This document shows, in pieces, positions 41,914 to 52,520 of a DNA stretch of 64,000 nucleotides. The notes beneath the pieces were generated by a model. That model saw only the letters and a program-made list of their open reading frames with translations, ran no database searches and was not told the origin of the DNA. Source of the stretch: Fodinibacter sp963811825 (lineage in GTDB: Bacteria; Actinomycetota; Actinomycetes; Actinomycetales; Dermatophilaceae); the NCBI GenBank assembly GCA_963811825.1, contig CAWESS010000036.1, forward strand, positions 186,001 to 250,000, in the 5' to 3' direction. A program made the translations under genes and the position numbers. Each line of letters opens with the position of its first letter. Position 1 is the stretch's first letter.

Positions 41914-44900
41914 TCAGGGTGCGGAGACGAGCACCGACCCGGTTCCGAGAACCGCACCGGCCGGCGTGACGACGTTCATCTCACCGAACAGCTGGCGCCC
42001 GGCGGCTGCCGGAGCGGCCGCCGTCAGGGTCCCGGTGACCGTGGCCGACTCCCCACCGCCGAGGGTGAGGGCGGTGCCGGGCACCGTCAACGTCCCGAGT
42101 GCGGAGGAGAAGAACACGTCGAGGTAGTCGTACTCGGTCGTTCCGGCGGGCACGGAGTACCCGTCGACGACCACCGTGTACGTCCCGGGCGCCGGGCTGG
42201 CGATCGAGACCGACTCCTCCGAGTCACCGTCGGCATCCTGACCGACCAGCGCACCAGCGGCGTTGTACACCGACAGGTCGAGGTCGGCGGAGAGGTCCGA
42301 GGGGTTGCCGATGGTCACGTCGAGACGCTGCGCGCCTGCCGGGACCGCGACCTCGAACTCCTGGGATGCCGCGTCGGCGATGCTCGGGCGCTCGCTGAGC
42401 GCTGACCCGAGGTTGCCGCCCTGCGGCGTGACCGTCACCGGACCGAAGTCGTTGCGGACCGTCCAGGTGACCGGGGTGGCCACGCCGATGGGTGCTGCGA
42501 CCGTCTGGATCTCCGGGTCGACCGTGACGCCCTGGGCCGCAGCCGTGAGGCGGTACGGGTTGTCGAGGAACGGCGAGGTGCGCCGCGACTCGACGATGAG
42601 CTCCCAGACACCCGGGATGGGGTTGCTGTACGCACGCGAGTTCGCGTTGCACGGCGAGCCGGGGAAGTTCGTGTAGCACTGCGTCGTCGCGGTGTTGTCG
42701 ACCGGGACGCCGTAGGGGTTGAACGCGATCCAGCGCACCTGGCTGTTCGTCGCGATGCCACCGAGGTTGACCTGCAGGGCCTTGGTGCCCTCGGGGACGG
42801 TGACGAAGTGGCGCTGGACGAGGTTGCGCTCGACCTCTCCGGTCTTGCTCAGGGAGTAGGCCGGGGCCTTGAGGTCCTCGGACGCCACGACGGCGAGCAT
42901 GACCCGGTGGTCGACGACGCCGGTGCGGGGGTCGTCGACGACGAGGATCGCGGAGTGCAGACCGGCCGTGCGGGGCTTGGCCACGACGTTGATGGTCTGC
43001 GCGCGGTCCAGGCGCAGGGATGCCGTCGACGGAACGGTGAACGTCCCGTCGTTGCCGATGAGACGCACGCGGTGGGCGACCTCGCCGGAGGCACCCGACG
43101 TGCGGGTCACCTTGACCTTGTAGGTCTTGCTCTGGCCGACCTTGTGGCCGCCGTCGTCCGCTGCACAGCGGTTGTAGACACCGGTGCCGCGGTCGGGGGT
43201 GGCCAGGAAGTCGGAGATCACGGTGCAGACCGGGGCATCCGTCGTGAAGGTGCGGGTGGCCGGGCGGTCGCGCAGCACGCTCCACGTGGTCGGCACGTCG
43301 AGCTGGCCGGTGCCCTGGGACACCGCCTCGACCCCCTTGACGAAGTCAGCCGTGGTGTACATCGACTCGCGCAGCTGGGCCGGGGTGATCGGCGTACCCG
43401 TGGCGAAACCGGCCGAGAGCAGCAGGGCTGCACCGCCAGCCGCCTGCGGGGAGGCCATCGACGTCCCGTTGAACATCGCGTAGCCGACCGGCAGGGTGTA
43501 GCCGGTCTCCGCGACGCCGGGCTGGACGAGCCACTGCGGCACGGTCGAGACCGCCGAGCCGGGAGCCATGATGTTGGGCTTGAAGCCGCCGTCCTCACGC
43601 GGGCCGCGCGAGGAGTAGTTGTGCAGCGTCAACGGCGTGGAGACGACCGAGCCGTAGTTGGACAGCCAGGTCTCCTTGCTCACCGACGAGGCGACACTGA
43701 CGACGCTCGTCGCGACGGACGGGTCACCGATGGTGTTGATCCCGGCGCCGCTGTTGCCCGCCGAGATGAACAGCTGGACGCCGTATTCGTCGATGAGGGC
43801 GTCGTAGAGGCGCGCTCGGGCGTTGTTGCCGTCGTTGAGGGCCGGCAGGCCGCCGATCGACATGTTGACGACGTCGACGCCGCGGTTGGCGACGAGGTCG
43901 ACCATGCCGTCGGTCAGGGCCGCGGCGGTGCAGCCGCCACCCCAGGTGCAGGCTCGCGAGGACACGACCTGGGCGCCGGGCGCCTGGCCGTCGACCGCGC
44001 CACCGAACAGGCTGTTGCCCGCGGCGATGCCGGCGACGTGGCTGCCGTGGGCGTCCTCGACGATGCCGATGTTGACGAAGTCGGCCGTCGCCGGGCAGGC
44101 CGGCCGGGGTGACGTCGACGCCCTTGCGGTACTCGACGACGAACGGCATCCGCTCGACGATGTCGGTCGCAGGGTTGTCGGTGCCGAAGTGGCGGACGTC
44201 GAAGTTCTCCTTGTACGGGCGCATCTTCTCGCCGGCCTCGAAGGTGAAGTTCTGGTTCGCGTCGACCCAGATGTCGTTGGTCGTCGGGTTGAACAGCACC
44301 CCGAAGCGGTCGGTGGTGTCGCCGTCGCGGTTGACGTCGCCGCCGGGCTCGCTGGGGGCGGTGATGCTCTCGCTGAACCGGTTGATCTTGTACGTGCCGG
44401 TGGACGGCAGCGTCCAGGTCGACCCCGGCGTAGGCGGCGGTGGGGCCGGTCACGTCGGTGAGCATGGCCCGCCACGTGCCGTCACCGTCGAACAGCGGGT
44501 CGGTCGCGGTCACCCAGTCGACGATCTTGCGCTGACCGGTGGTCGTGGTCTGGAGCGCGGGGTGGTCGAGGTCGACACCCGAGTCGATGACGCCGATGGT
44601 GACACCGCGACCGTCCCAGGTCGGGTGGGCGGCCTTGAAGTCCACCGAGCCGGTCTCGTTCGTCGGCATGTACGGGTTCACCTCGGGCGTCGACGGCCCG
44701 GGGGCGTCGACGGATGCCGTGGCCCCCGCGCGCTCCGCGGCCTCGACCGAGGGGTCGGGCAGGGGGATCGACTCGTTGAGGTCGACGGCCAGCACCTTGG
44801 CCAGCCCGGCGACCTTCTCCACGGACCCGGTCGGGACCGTGGCACGCACGTAGCCGATGCGGTCGTTGGTCATGCCGGTGAAGCCGCCGTTGGCCTTGAC

Positions 44901-45204
44901 CGACGCCGCGACGCTCTTGGTGGCGCCCTTCTCGGTGGCGATGAGCAGGGTGACCCGCTTCTCCCCGTCGGAGCGTGCCTGTCTCCAGCAGGGCCCGGTC
45001 GTGCAGGCCCAGCTTGTCCTTGCCCGCCTTGCGCTTGACGAGGTCCTTGTCGGGCTTCGCCTTGGGCGCGGTGACCTTCGCCCTCGGGTCGGGCTCTGCA
45101 GCCCCGGCGGCGGTGGCGGTCGTCGAGACCAGACCTCCCGCGAGGGCGGCAGCGGCGAGGGCTGCGAGCGCTGTTCGCGCTGCGTGATGTGGACGTCGTG
45201 ACAT
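41914..45204 (-). CDS. Secreted subtilisin-like serine protease (S8), three frame breaks
   Basis: About 1,096 residues once the breaks near 44980, 44422 and 44103 are joined. Order: signal peptide (ARTALAALAAAALAGGLVST), inhibitor-like prodomain (VTLLIATEKGATKSVA), catalytic Asp in GVTIGVIDSGVDLDHPALQ, a long insertion of about 130 residues with a Ca-loop-like segment (DIWVDANQNFTFEAGE), His in DAHGSHVAGIAAG, Ser in FNGTSMASPQAAGGAALLL, then beta-rich C-terminal domains of about 450 residues (one a PPC-like domain, YTVVVDGYSVPAGTTEYDY). It is exported and probably degrades extracellular protein. ATG 45204 follows AGGATG. Confidence 0.87.
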
Positions 45205-45357
45205 TGGCGCATCCTGTCGGGAAGGGTGGTGTGGGTGGGACCCCCCGGGGTCGTTCGTGCGGGCACAGTGGACCACGACGAATCGCCCGGACAGGACGAT
45301 CAGTTCCGAATTCTGACCATTCCTTTACCTTTTGCGGTGAAGGGGCTGACCATCGCG

Positions 45358-46467
45358 TCAAGCGCCGAGGGCCGCCCACCAGGAATCCGCCGGCGGCGGG
45401 GCGCTCGGATCGACCCGCTGCCCGACCTTGGGCACCGTGACCGCCACCCCGGCATCCGAGGCCGCCGCGAGCAGCCGCTCGACCGGCTCCGCCCAGGGGT
45501 GTGGGGCCAGGACGAACGTGCACCAGTGGATCGGGAGCAGCAGAGCGCCCCCCATCAGCCGGGTGGCCTCGACGGCCTCCTCCGGGTCGAGGTGGATGTC
45601 GTGCCACGCGGGGTCGTAGGCCCCCACGGCCATGAGGGCGGCATCGAAGGGCCCGTGCACCTCGCCGATGCGGGTGTACCCGTCGAAGAAGCCGGAGTCA
45701 CCGCTGAAGAACACGCGCCCGCCCTCACCGGCGAGCACCCACGAGGCCCACAGCGTCCCGTCGCGGCGCAGGCCCCGCCCCGAGAAGTGCTGGGCCTCGA
45801 CGGCGGTGACGCGCACTCCCCCGACGTCGTGCCCGTCCTCCCAGTCACACTCGACGATCCGGGTGGCGGGCACCCCCCACGCATCGAGGTGGGCGCCGAC
45901 TCCGAGCGGCACGAGGAAGACGGCATCCGTGAGCCCGACGAGCTGGCGCACGGTGTCCATGTCGAGGTGGTCGTAGTGGTCGTGCGAGATGACGACGGCA
46001 TCGACCCGGCCGAGCCCGGTGAGCGGCACGGGCACCGCGTGCAGGCGCTTGGGCCCGACGTGCTGGCTCGGGCTGCACCGCTCGCTCCACACCGGGTCGA
46101 GCAGGATCCGGACACCGTCGAGCTCGACGAGGCACGACGCGTGGCCGTACCAGGTGATGTGCAGACCTTCGGGGCGCGGCTCGTGCGAGGCGCTGACGAC
46201 CGGGATCGGCTTGACCGGCTTGCGGGTCTCGGCGCTCTCGCGGAAGCGGCGCAGGACCTCGCGCTGACCCGACGGCATCGAGGACGTCCCGCGGCTGGTG
46301 TTGTGGAACGCGCCGGCGCGGTAGGACGCCGAGCGCTGGACGCGCTCGAGGCGCGCACCCGTCGGGCGCCCGCCCATGGCCGCGTTCACCCCGCGGCCGG
46401 CAGCGGCGAGCGCTCCGAGGGCACTGGCGGCGCCCGCGGCGATGGCAAGTCTGTTGAGCCTGGTCAC
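45358..46467 (-). CDS. Metallo-beta-lactamase-fold hydrolase (UlaG/NAPE-PLD type)
   Basis: A 369-residue protein with an N-terminal hydrophobic segment (LAIAAGAASALGALAAAG) and an MBL domain: ITWYGHASCLVEL, the metal motif ISHDHYDHLDMDT, FFSGDSGFFDGY and a C-terminal PIHWCTF. The NAPE-PLD/UlaG subgroup acts on phosphodiesters or lactones; substrate unknown. GTG 46467 lies 10 bases after the amidotransferase stop, so it is the last gene of that operon. Confidence 0.85.
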   Translation of the reverse strand: MTRLNRLAIAAGAASALGALAAAGRGVNAAMGGRPTGARLERVQRSASYRAGAFHNTSRGTSSMPSGQREVLRRFRESAETRKPVKPIPVVSASHEPRPEGLHITWYGHASCLVELDGVRILLDPVWSERCSPSQHVGPKRLHAVPVPLTGLGRVDAVVISHDHYDHLDMDTVRQLVGLTDAVFLVPLGVGAHLDAWGVPATRIVECDWEDGHDVGGVRVTAVEAQHFSGRGLRRDGTLWASWVLAGEGGRVFFSGDSGFFDGYTRIGEVHGPFDAALMAVGAYDPAWHDIHLDPEEAVEATRLMGGALLLPIHWCTFVLAPHPWAEPVERLLAAASDAGVAVTVPKVGQRVDPSAPPPADSWWAALGA

Positions 46468-46477
46468 CGGGTGATTG

Positions 46478-47221
46478 TCACCCGCGCACGGCGAACTGTC
46501 TCGCAGAAGCGACCAACGCCTCGAACAGGCGCGGGTCATCCCCTGCCTCCGGGTGCCACTGCACCGCCACCCGGAAGGGGGATGCCGGGTCCTCCATCCC
46601 CTCGAGCGTGCCGTCCGCGTGCCAGGCCGACGGCTCGTATGCCGTGCCCTCCAAGGACTGCGGCCGCACCGCCTGGTGGTGGTAGGTCGGCACGTCGAGC
46701 GCCTCGCTGCCGAGGATCGCCGCCAGATGGCTGCCGTCGACAGGGGTCACCGAGTGCGACGAGTAGGACCCCGGCCGCGGGCAGTGCGCCTCGTGCCCGA
46801 CGACGGCGGGCAGGTGCTGCTCCAGCGAGCCGCCGGCCGCCACCGCCATGACCTGCATGCCGCGGCAGATGCCGAGCACGGGCATCTGCCGGTGCTGCGA
46901 CACCCGGGCGAGCGCGAGCTCCCACTCGTCACGGTCGGGGCGCGGGTCCTGCGACGTCACGTGCGGGGTTGCGCCGTAGCGCTGCGCCTCCACGTCGGCG
47001 CCGCCGGCGATGACCAGCCCGTCGAGCCGTCCGAGCACCGTGGCAGCCAGGTCGTCATCCGCGTCCGGGCGCGGGGGGAGGATCACCGCGAGCGCCCCTG
47101 CGCGCTCCAGGTGGTGGATGTAGCGGTGCGGAAGCACCCCGCTGCGCTGCGACGCCCACGGGCCGCGGTCGACGTCCTCGACGTAGCAGGAGACGCCGAT
47201 GACCGGTTGCTGCTCACCCAT
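46478..47221 (-). CDS. Class I glutamine amidotransferase-like hydrolase (PuuD type)
   Basis: A 247-residue peptidase-C26-like enzyme. VIAGGADVEAQRYG, the nucleophile in VLGICRGMQVMAVA (Cys), and VQWHPEAGDDPRLF (His and Glu) give the triad. PuuD members hydrolyse gamma-glutamyl-GABA. Position behind a ligase, dehydrogenase and SDR fits a gamma-glutamylated amine pathway. ATG 47221 has a G-rich stretch upstream; GTG 47230 is possible. Confidence 0.85.
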   Translation of the reverse strand: MGEQQPVIGVSCYVEDVDRGPWASQRSGVLPHRYIHHLERAGALAVILPPRPDADDDLAATVLGRLDGLVIAGGADVEAQRYGATPHVTSQDPRPDRDEWELALARVSQHRQMPVLGICRGMQVMAVAAGGSLEQHLPAVVGHEAHCPRPGSYSSHSVTPVDGSHLAAILGSEALDVPTYHHQAVRPQSLEGTAYEPSAWHADGTLEGMEDPASPFRVAVQWHPEAGDDPRLFEALVASARQFAVRG

Positions 47222-47235
47222 CGCACCCACCCCGG

Positions 47236-48003
47236 TCAGAGCGGCGTGACGTACGCGCCCGAGATGCCGCCGTCGACGAGGAAGGTCGACGCCGTCATGA
47301 AGCTCGACTCGTCGGAGGCGAGGAACAGCACGGCGTTGGCCATCTCCTCCGGCTCACCGAACCGGCCCATCGGCACGTGGACGAGACGGCGGGCGGCCCG
47401 CTCGGCATCCTTGGCGAAGAGCTCCTTGAGCAGGGGCGTGTTGACCGGCCCGGGGCACAGGGCGTTGACCCGGATGCCGTCGCGCGCGAACTGCACGCCG
47501 AGCTCGCGGGTCATCGCGAGCACCCCGCCCTTGGAGGCCGAGTAGGAGATCTGCGAGGTCGCGGCGCCCATGACGGCCACGAAGCTCGCCGTGTTGATGA
47601 TCGAGCCGGACTTCTGCTCGAGCATGTACGGCAGCACCGCCTTGCAGCACAGGTAGACCGACGTGAGGTTGACCAGCTGCACCTTGTCCCACGCGTCGAG
47701 GTCGGTGTCGAGGATCGAGTCGTCCTCGGGTGGGCTGATCCCGGCGTTGTTGAACGCGACGTCGATGCGGCCGTAGGTGTCGTGGGCGACCTTGAACAGG
47801 TTGTCGACGTCGGCCTTGTCGGCGACGTTGGTGTGGACGTACGTGCCGCCGACCTCGGCCGCGTACTGCGCGCCGAGCTCGTCGTTGAGGTCGCCGATGA
47901 CGACCGTCGCCCCCTCCTGCGCGAACCGGCGGACCGTCGCCAGCCCGATGCCGGAGCACCCCCCGGTGATGACGGCGACCTTGCCCTCGAGCCTGCCTGC
48001 CAT
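47236..48003 (-). CDS. Short-chain dehydrogenase/reductase
   Basis: A 255-residue classical SDR: AVITGGCSGIGLATVRRFA (cofactor motif), NNAGISPPEDD, catalytic Ser-Tyr-Lys in SYSASKGGVLAMTREL, and LVDGGISGAY at the end. GDLND after strand 2 suggests NAD use. It starts 9 bases after the aldehyde dehydrogenase gene. In this operon it may oxidise an alcohol intermediate; not proven. Confidence 0.88.
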   Translation of the reverse strand: MAGRLEGKVAVITGGCSGIGLATVRRFAQEGATVVIGDLNDELGAQYAAEVGGTYVHTNVADKADVDNLFKVAHDTYGRIDVAFNNAGISPPEDDSILDTDLDAWDKVQLVNLTSVYLCCKAVLPYMLEQKSGSIINTASFVAVMGAATSQISYSASKGGVLAMTRELGVQFARDGIRVNALCPGPVNTPLLKELFAKDAERAARRLVHVPMGRFGEPEEMANAVLFLASDESSFMTASTFLVDGGISGAYVTPL

Positions 48004-48012
48004 GGTGCTCTC

Positions 48013-49434
48013 CTATGCCTCGGTGCTGATGAAGACGTTCTTGACCTCGGTGAACGCGTCGAGCGCGTCGGGGCCGAGCTCACGGCCGATGCCGCTGGCC
48101 TTGAAGCCGCCGAAGGGCGTCGAGTAGCGCACCGAGCTGTGGCTGTTGACCGAGAGGTTGCCGGCCTCGACGCCGCGGGCCACGCGGATCGCACGGCCGA
48201 CGTCACGGGTCCAGATCGAGCCCGACAGCCCGTATGCCGTGTCGTTGGCCTTGGCGACCGCGTCGGCCTCGTCGTCGAACGGCATGACGGACACGACGGG
48301 CCCGAAGACCTCCTCTCGCCACACCCGGTCCTGCGTGCCCTGCGGCAGCACGACGGTCGGCGGGTACCACCAGCCGGCACCTTCGGGCGCGGTGCCGCGG
48401 AAGGCGACGTCGACCGGCGCGTGCCCGGCATCCGAGGCGCCCTCGATGAACCCGCGCACGGTGTCGCGCTGGCCGGAGGAGATCAGCGGCCCCATGTGGG
48501 TGGCCTCGTCGCCCGGGTCGCCGACGACCACCTCGCCGAGGGCGCGCTCGAAGCGCTCCATGAAGGTGTCGAAGACGGTGCGCTGCACGAGGATCCGGGT
48601 GCGGGCGCAGCAGTCCTGGCCCGCGTTGTCGAGGAAGCTCATCGGTGCGCTCGACGCGGCGGCGTCGAGGTCGGCATCCGCGAAGACGATGTTGGCCGAC
48701 TTGCCGCCCAGCTCGAGGGTGACCCGCTTGAGCTGGTCGGCGGCCTTGCGCATGATGCCCTGGCCGACGGGGGTGGACCCCGTGAAGCACACCTTGCGCA
48801 CGTCGGGGTGGGTGACGAAACGCTCGCCGACGACCGAGCCCTTGCCGGGCAGCACGGTGAGGACGCCGGGCGGGATGCCGGCCTCGAGGGCGAGCTCGCC
48901 GAGCCGGATCGCCGTGAGGGGCGTCAGCTCTGCGGGTTTGAGCACCACGGTGTTGCCGGCGGCGAGGGCCGGCGCCAGGCCCCAGCCGGCGATCGGCATC
49001 GGGAAGTTCCAGGGCACGATGACGGAGACGACGCCGAGCGGCTCCTTGAAGGTCACGTCGAGACCACCGGCGACGGGGATCTGGCGCCCGAACAGGCGCT
49101 CGGGGGCGGCGGAGTAGTAGCGCAGGACACCGACGACGTTGCCGACCTCCCAGCGCGCGTTGCCGATGGTGTGGCCGGAGTTCGCGACCTCGAGGGCGGC
49201 GAGCTCGTCGGTGGCGCCCTCGACGGCATCGGCGAAGCGGCGCAGCAGCATCGCGCGGTCCGCGGGGCTGACGGCACGCCAGGCCGGGCCGACCTCGACG
49301 GCGCGCGCGACCGCGGCGTCGGTCTCCTCGACGCCGACGAGGTCGATCGTCGTGACGACCTGCTCGGTGGCGGGGTTGATGACGTCGTGCCGCGACGCGG
49401 CCGGGGTCGTGGTGCGGGTCGTGGTGGTGGTCAT
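48013..49434 (-). CDS. NAD(P)-dependent aldehyde dehydrogenase
   Basis: A 473-residue ALDH: FTGSTPVGQGIM (cofactor), LELGGKSANIVF (general base Glu), NAGQDCCARTRI (nucleophile Cys), and FGGFKASGIGREL. In polyamine and amine pathways the enzyme oxidises the gamma-glutamylated aldehyde. The N-terminus has a run of Thr residues (MTTTTTRTTT). It starts 10 bases after the glutamine-synthetase-like stop. Confidence 0.9.
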   Translation of the reverse strand: MTTTTTRTTTPAASRHDVINPATEQVVTTIDLVGVEETDAAVARAVEVGPAWRAVSPADRAMLLRRFADAVEGATDELAALEVANSGHTIGNARWEVGNVVGVLRYYSAAPERLFGRQIPVAGGLDVTFKEPLGVVSVIVPWNFPMPIAGWGLAPALAAGNTVVLKPAELTPLTAIRLGELALEAGIPPGVLTVLPGKGSVVGERFVTHPDVRKVCFTGSTPVGQGIMRKAADQLKRVTLELGGKSANIVFADADLDAAASSAPMSFLDNAGQDCCARTRILVQRTVFDTFMERFERALGEVVVGDPGDEATHMGPLISSGQRDTVRGFIEGASDAGHAPVDVAFRGTAPEGAGWWYPPTVVLPQGTQDRVWREEVFGPVVSVMPFDDEADAVAKANDTAYGLSGSIWTRDVGRAIRVARGVEAGNLSVNSHSSVRYSTPFGGFKASGIGRELGPDALDAFTEVKNVFISTEA

Positions 49435-49444
49435 GGGGTGCAGG

Positions 49445-50827
49445 TCACAGCCTCTCGAAGCCGCGGACGCGCTCCCAGTCGGTCACCGCGGCGTTGAATG
49501 CCGCGAGCTCGACGTCCGCGGCGTTGACATAGTGGTCGACGACCTCGTCGCCGAAGGCGGCCCGGGCGATGGCGCTGCCCGCGAGCAGGTCACGCGCCTC
49601 CGCCAGGGTCGACGGCACGTGCTCGTAGTCGCCGACGTAGGCGTTGCCGACACAGGCGGGGTCGAGCTCGAGCCCCTCCCGGATGCCGTGCAGACCGCCC
49701 GCCATCATCGCCGCCACCGCGAGGTAGGGGTTGACGTCACCACCGGGCACCCGGTTCTCGACGCGCATCCCCGCGCCGTGGCCGACGACGCGCAGGCTGC
49801 ACGTGCGGTTGTCGGTGCCCCAGGCGACGGCGGTCGGCGCGAACGACCCCGCGGCGAACCGCTTGTAGGAGTTGATGTTCGGCGCATAGAAGTACGACAG
49901 CTCACGCATCGTGGCGAGCACCCCGGCGAGGAACTGGTCGAAGAGCTCGCTGCGCCCGCCGTCGCGGTCGTCATCGGCGAAGACGATCTCGCCGTCGGTG
50001 CCGCGCAGGGACAGGTGGATGTGGCACGAGTTGCCCTCGCGCTCGTCGTACTTGGCCATGAAGGTCAGCGACTGGCCGTGGCGGGCGGCGATCTCCTTGG
50101 CCCCGGTCTTGTAGATCGTGTGGTTGTCGCAGGTGCGCAGCACGTCGTCGTAGAGGAACCCGATCTCGTGCTGGCCGAAGTTGCACTCGCCCTTGGCCGA
50201 CTCCACCGTCATGCCCGCCGCGTACATCTCGTTGCGGATCTCGCGCAGCACCGGCTCGACCTTGCTGCCACCGAGGATCGAGTAGTCGACGTTGTAGCGG
50301 TTGGCACCGGTGAGCCCGTGGTAGCGCCGGTCCCAGGCTGAGTCGTAGGAGTCCTCGAAGAGGATGAACTCGAGCTCGGTGCCGGCGAACGCGCCGTAGC
50401 CGTCGTCGGCAGCGGCGGCGATCTGCTTCTTGAGGATGGTGCGCGGCGACTGGGCCACCTCGCCGGTGCCGTCGAGCCACGTGAGGTCACTCTGGATGGT
50501 GACCGAGTTCGGGTGTCCGGGGGTGCGCCGCAGCGTCGCGAGGTCCATCTCGAAGAACATGTCGCCGTAGCCGCGCTCCCACGACGACATCGCGTAGCCG
50601 TCGACGGTGTTCATGTCGACGTCGACGGCGAGCAGGTAGTTGCAGCCCTCGGTGCCGTGGTCGAGCACGTGGTCGAGGAAGAAGTGCCCGTGCAGGCGCT
50701 TGCCCTGCAGGCGTCCCTGCATGTCCGTGAACGCGACGATGACGGTGTCGACGTCGCCGGACAGCACGTCGGCGCGCAGCTGGTCGACCGTGAGCTTCGG
50801 CGGGCCTGCGGGATGGCTCTTCGTCAT
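49445..50827 (-). CDS. Glutamine-synthetase-like gamma-glutamyl-amine ligase
   Basis: A 460-residue GS-fold ligase. VIVAFTDMQGRLQGKRLHG near the N-terminus, GAFAGTELEFILFEDSYDSA with metal Glu, SAKGECNFGQHEI and GNSCHIHLSL match the PuuA/GlnA3-GlnA4 type, which joins glutamate to polyamines, ethanolamine or similar amines. It lacks the adenylylation-loop look of classical GlnA. ATG 50827 follows AAGGGGAG. Together with the downstream genes it suggests gamma-glutamylation-based amine catabolism. The amine is unknown. Confidence 0.87.
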   Translation of the reverse strand: MTKSHPAGPPKLTVDQLRADVLSGDVDTVIVAFTDMQGRLQGKRLHGHFFLDHVLDHGTEGCNYLLAVDVDMNTVDGYAMSSWERGYGDMFFEMDLATLRRTPGHPNSVTIQSDLTWLDGTGEVAQSPRTILKKQIAAAADDGYGAFAGTELEFILFEDSYDSAWDRRYHGLTGANRYNVDYSILGGSKVEPVLREIRNEMYAAGMTVESAKGECNFGQHEIGFLYDDVLRTCDNHTIYKTGAKEIAARHGQSLTFMAKYDEREGNSCHIHLSLRGTDGEIVFADDDRDGGRSELFDQFLAGVLATMRELSYFYAPNINSYKRFAAGSFAPTAVAWGTDNRTCSLRVVGHGAGMRVENRVPGGDVNPYLAVAAMMAGGLHGIREGLELDPACVGNAYVGDYEHVPSTLAEARDLLAGSAIARAAFGDEVVDHYVNAADVELAAFNAAVTDWERVRGFERL

Positions 50828-50846
50828 GGTGCTCCCCTTCTTCGCG

Positions 50847-51593
50847 CTATCCGATGAGTCCACGAAGGAGCGCCGACGTCGCGTCGCAGTGCTCCTCCAT
50901 GGTCGTGCGGGCCGTGTCGGGGTCACCGGTGAGGATGGCCGCGACGATGGTGTCGTGCTGCTCGTGCGAGTGCTCGATGTTGATGCGCAGCACCGGGATC
51001 GCCCCGAGCAGCTCCCCCAGTGCCGCCTGGGCGCGGGTCACCGCCTCGACGACCATGGGCGAACCGGTGACCGTGGCGATCGCCAGGTGCAGGCGCGAGT
51101 CGGCGATCCGGTGGGCTGCCGGGTCGGCGTCGCGCACCGCCCGGCACGACTCGAGCAGCCAGTCACGCTGGTCACCGGACAGGGTGCGGGTGGCGGCGAG
51201 GCGCGCGGCCCCGGGCTCGACGACCCGTCGGAAGTCCAGTGCGTCCTCGAGGGCAGCACCGCGTCGGATGCCGTTCGCAGCGGCGGGTGGGCGGGCGTCA
51301 CCCGGCGTGTGGCCGGCATCCGTGACGATCGTTCCGCCACCGCGACCACGGCGGGTCTCGACGAGCCCGGCATCCCGGAGTGCGGCGATGGCCTCACGCA
51401 GGGTGTTGCGGGAGATGGCCAGGCGCTCGGCGAGGTCTCGCTCGGGCGGCAGCTGCTCCCCGACGACGAAGACGCCGAGCCGGATCGCGGTGGCCAGCTG
51501 CTCGACGGTGGTCTCGAAGACGTTGCCGACAGCGGGTCGCAGCACGGCATCCGGGAGCCGCGTGGGCGGCGGCGACGACTGCTCCGGGGTCAC
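50847..51593 (-). CDS. GntR-family (FadR subfamily) regulator
   Basis: A 248-residue regulator with a winged helix at residues 25-95 (VGEQLPPERDLAERLAISRN, TLREAIAALRDAGLVETRRG) and a FadR-type all-helical FCD domain. I chose GTG 51593: its GTGA overlaps the preceding HAD stop and a -10 box TATCCT lies 7 bases upstream; the longer frame to 51641 would overlap the promoter. Probably controls the downstream operon. Confidence 0.87.
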   Translation of the reverse strand: MTPEQSSPPPTRLPDAVLRPAVGNVFETTVEQLATAIRLGVFVVGEQLPPERDLAERLAISRNTLREAIAALRDAGLVETRRGRGGGTIVTDAGHTPGDARPPAAANGIRRGAALEDALDFRRVVEPGAARLAATRTLSGDQRDWLLESCRAVRDADPAAHRIADSRLHLAIATVTGSPMVVEAVTRAQAALGELLGAIPVLRINIEHSHEQHDTIVAAILTGDPDTARTTMEEHCDATSALLRGLIG

Positions 51594-52520
51594 GGGAGCG
51601 AGGATAGCCGCGAAATGGTCCTTGTGTGAACCTTTGACCACGACACGGCCGTCACCGCATGGCCCCTGCCACCTGCGAGCGCGTGCTCGAGCACGGACGC
51701 GACCCCGTCAGCGTCGTTGGCGGGACACGTGTGCGTCGTGAGGGCGATGACGTCGGGGTGCCCGCCCTCGACGCCGAACGACGTGCCCGCCCACTGGAGC
51801 ATCGGCAGGTCGTTGGGCATGTCACCGAAGGCCCAGACGTCGGCTGCGTCGATGTCGCGGGCCGAGCACCAGGCGGCGAGGCTGGCGGCCTTGGTCGTTC
51901 CGGGCGCCGAGATCTCGGCCAGGCGCGCCACGCCGGAGTAGGCGACGTGGCCACGGTCGGCGACCACGGCCTGGACCGCGGCGATGAAGCCCGGCCCGCC
52001 GGCACCAGGGGGTGCGACGACGAGCAGCTTGCCCGTGGGGTCCTCGTCGAGGTCGGGGACGTCGACCAGGCTCGCGACGACCGAGGCGGCGTCGTGGTCC
52101 TCGCCGTGTGGGGAGGCGAACGTGGCCTCGACCGTCATCCCCGCGCGGCGCTCGAGGGCGAAACCGGCGTCCGGGAACTGCGTCCGCAGGTCCGCGACCA
52201 GCGGCAACAGGTCGGCGGCCGCGAAGCAGCCGGAGGACGTCACCTCACCGCGCGCCAGGTCCACGACGAAGGCACCGTTGCCCGCGATGACGACACCGTG
52301 GGACCCGACCGCGTCGGCCAGCGGCTCCACCCAGCGCGGCGGCCTCGCCGTGACGAACAGGACGGTCGTGCCGGCCTCCTCGGTGGCGACCAGCAGCGAC
52401 CTCGTGCGCTCGGAGATGGTCCCGTCACTGCGCAGCAGCGTCCCGTCGAGGTCGGTGGCGACCACCCGCGGGAGCTGGTTCGGCCAGCCCGGAGCCGGTG
52501 GGCCCGCCCGGGCCGGTCAT
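51590..52520 (-). CDS. Cof-type HAD phosphatase, frame broken near the start
   Basis: A HAD IIB hydrolase of about 309 residues: VVATDLDGTLLRSDG (motif I), VLFVTARPPRW (motif II), GTTKAASLAAWC with motif III Lys, and WAFGDMPNDLPML (motif IV). The start ATG 52520 overlaps the ilvE stop (ATGA); a one-base shift near 52485 joins it to PNQLPRVVATDLDG. The 3' end overlaps the GntR gene by GTGA, giving an ilvE-HAD-gntR chain of overlaps. Confidence 0.85.
51601..51630 (-). promoter_or_regulatory. Leaderless promoter of the GntR gene
   Basis: Minus strand: TTCACA (complement of 51625-51630) and TATCCT (51601-51606), spaced by 18 bases, with the GTG 7 bases beyond. It lies inside the 3' end of the HAD gene, so the regulator can be expressed alone or by read-through. 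Confidence 0.6.

Noticed and set aside
51594..51641. Upstream start for the GntR regulator (GTG 51641)
   Set aside because: The extra codons overlap the -35 and -10 boxes, and GTG 51593 overlaps the preceding stop.
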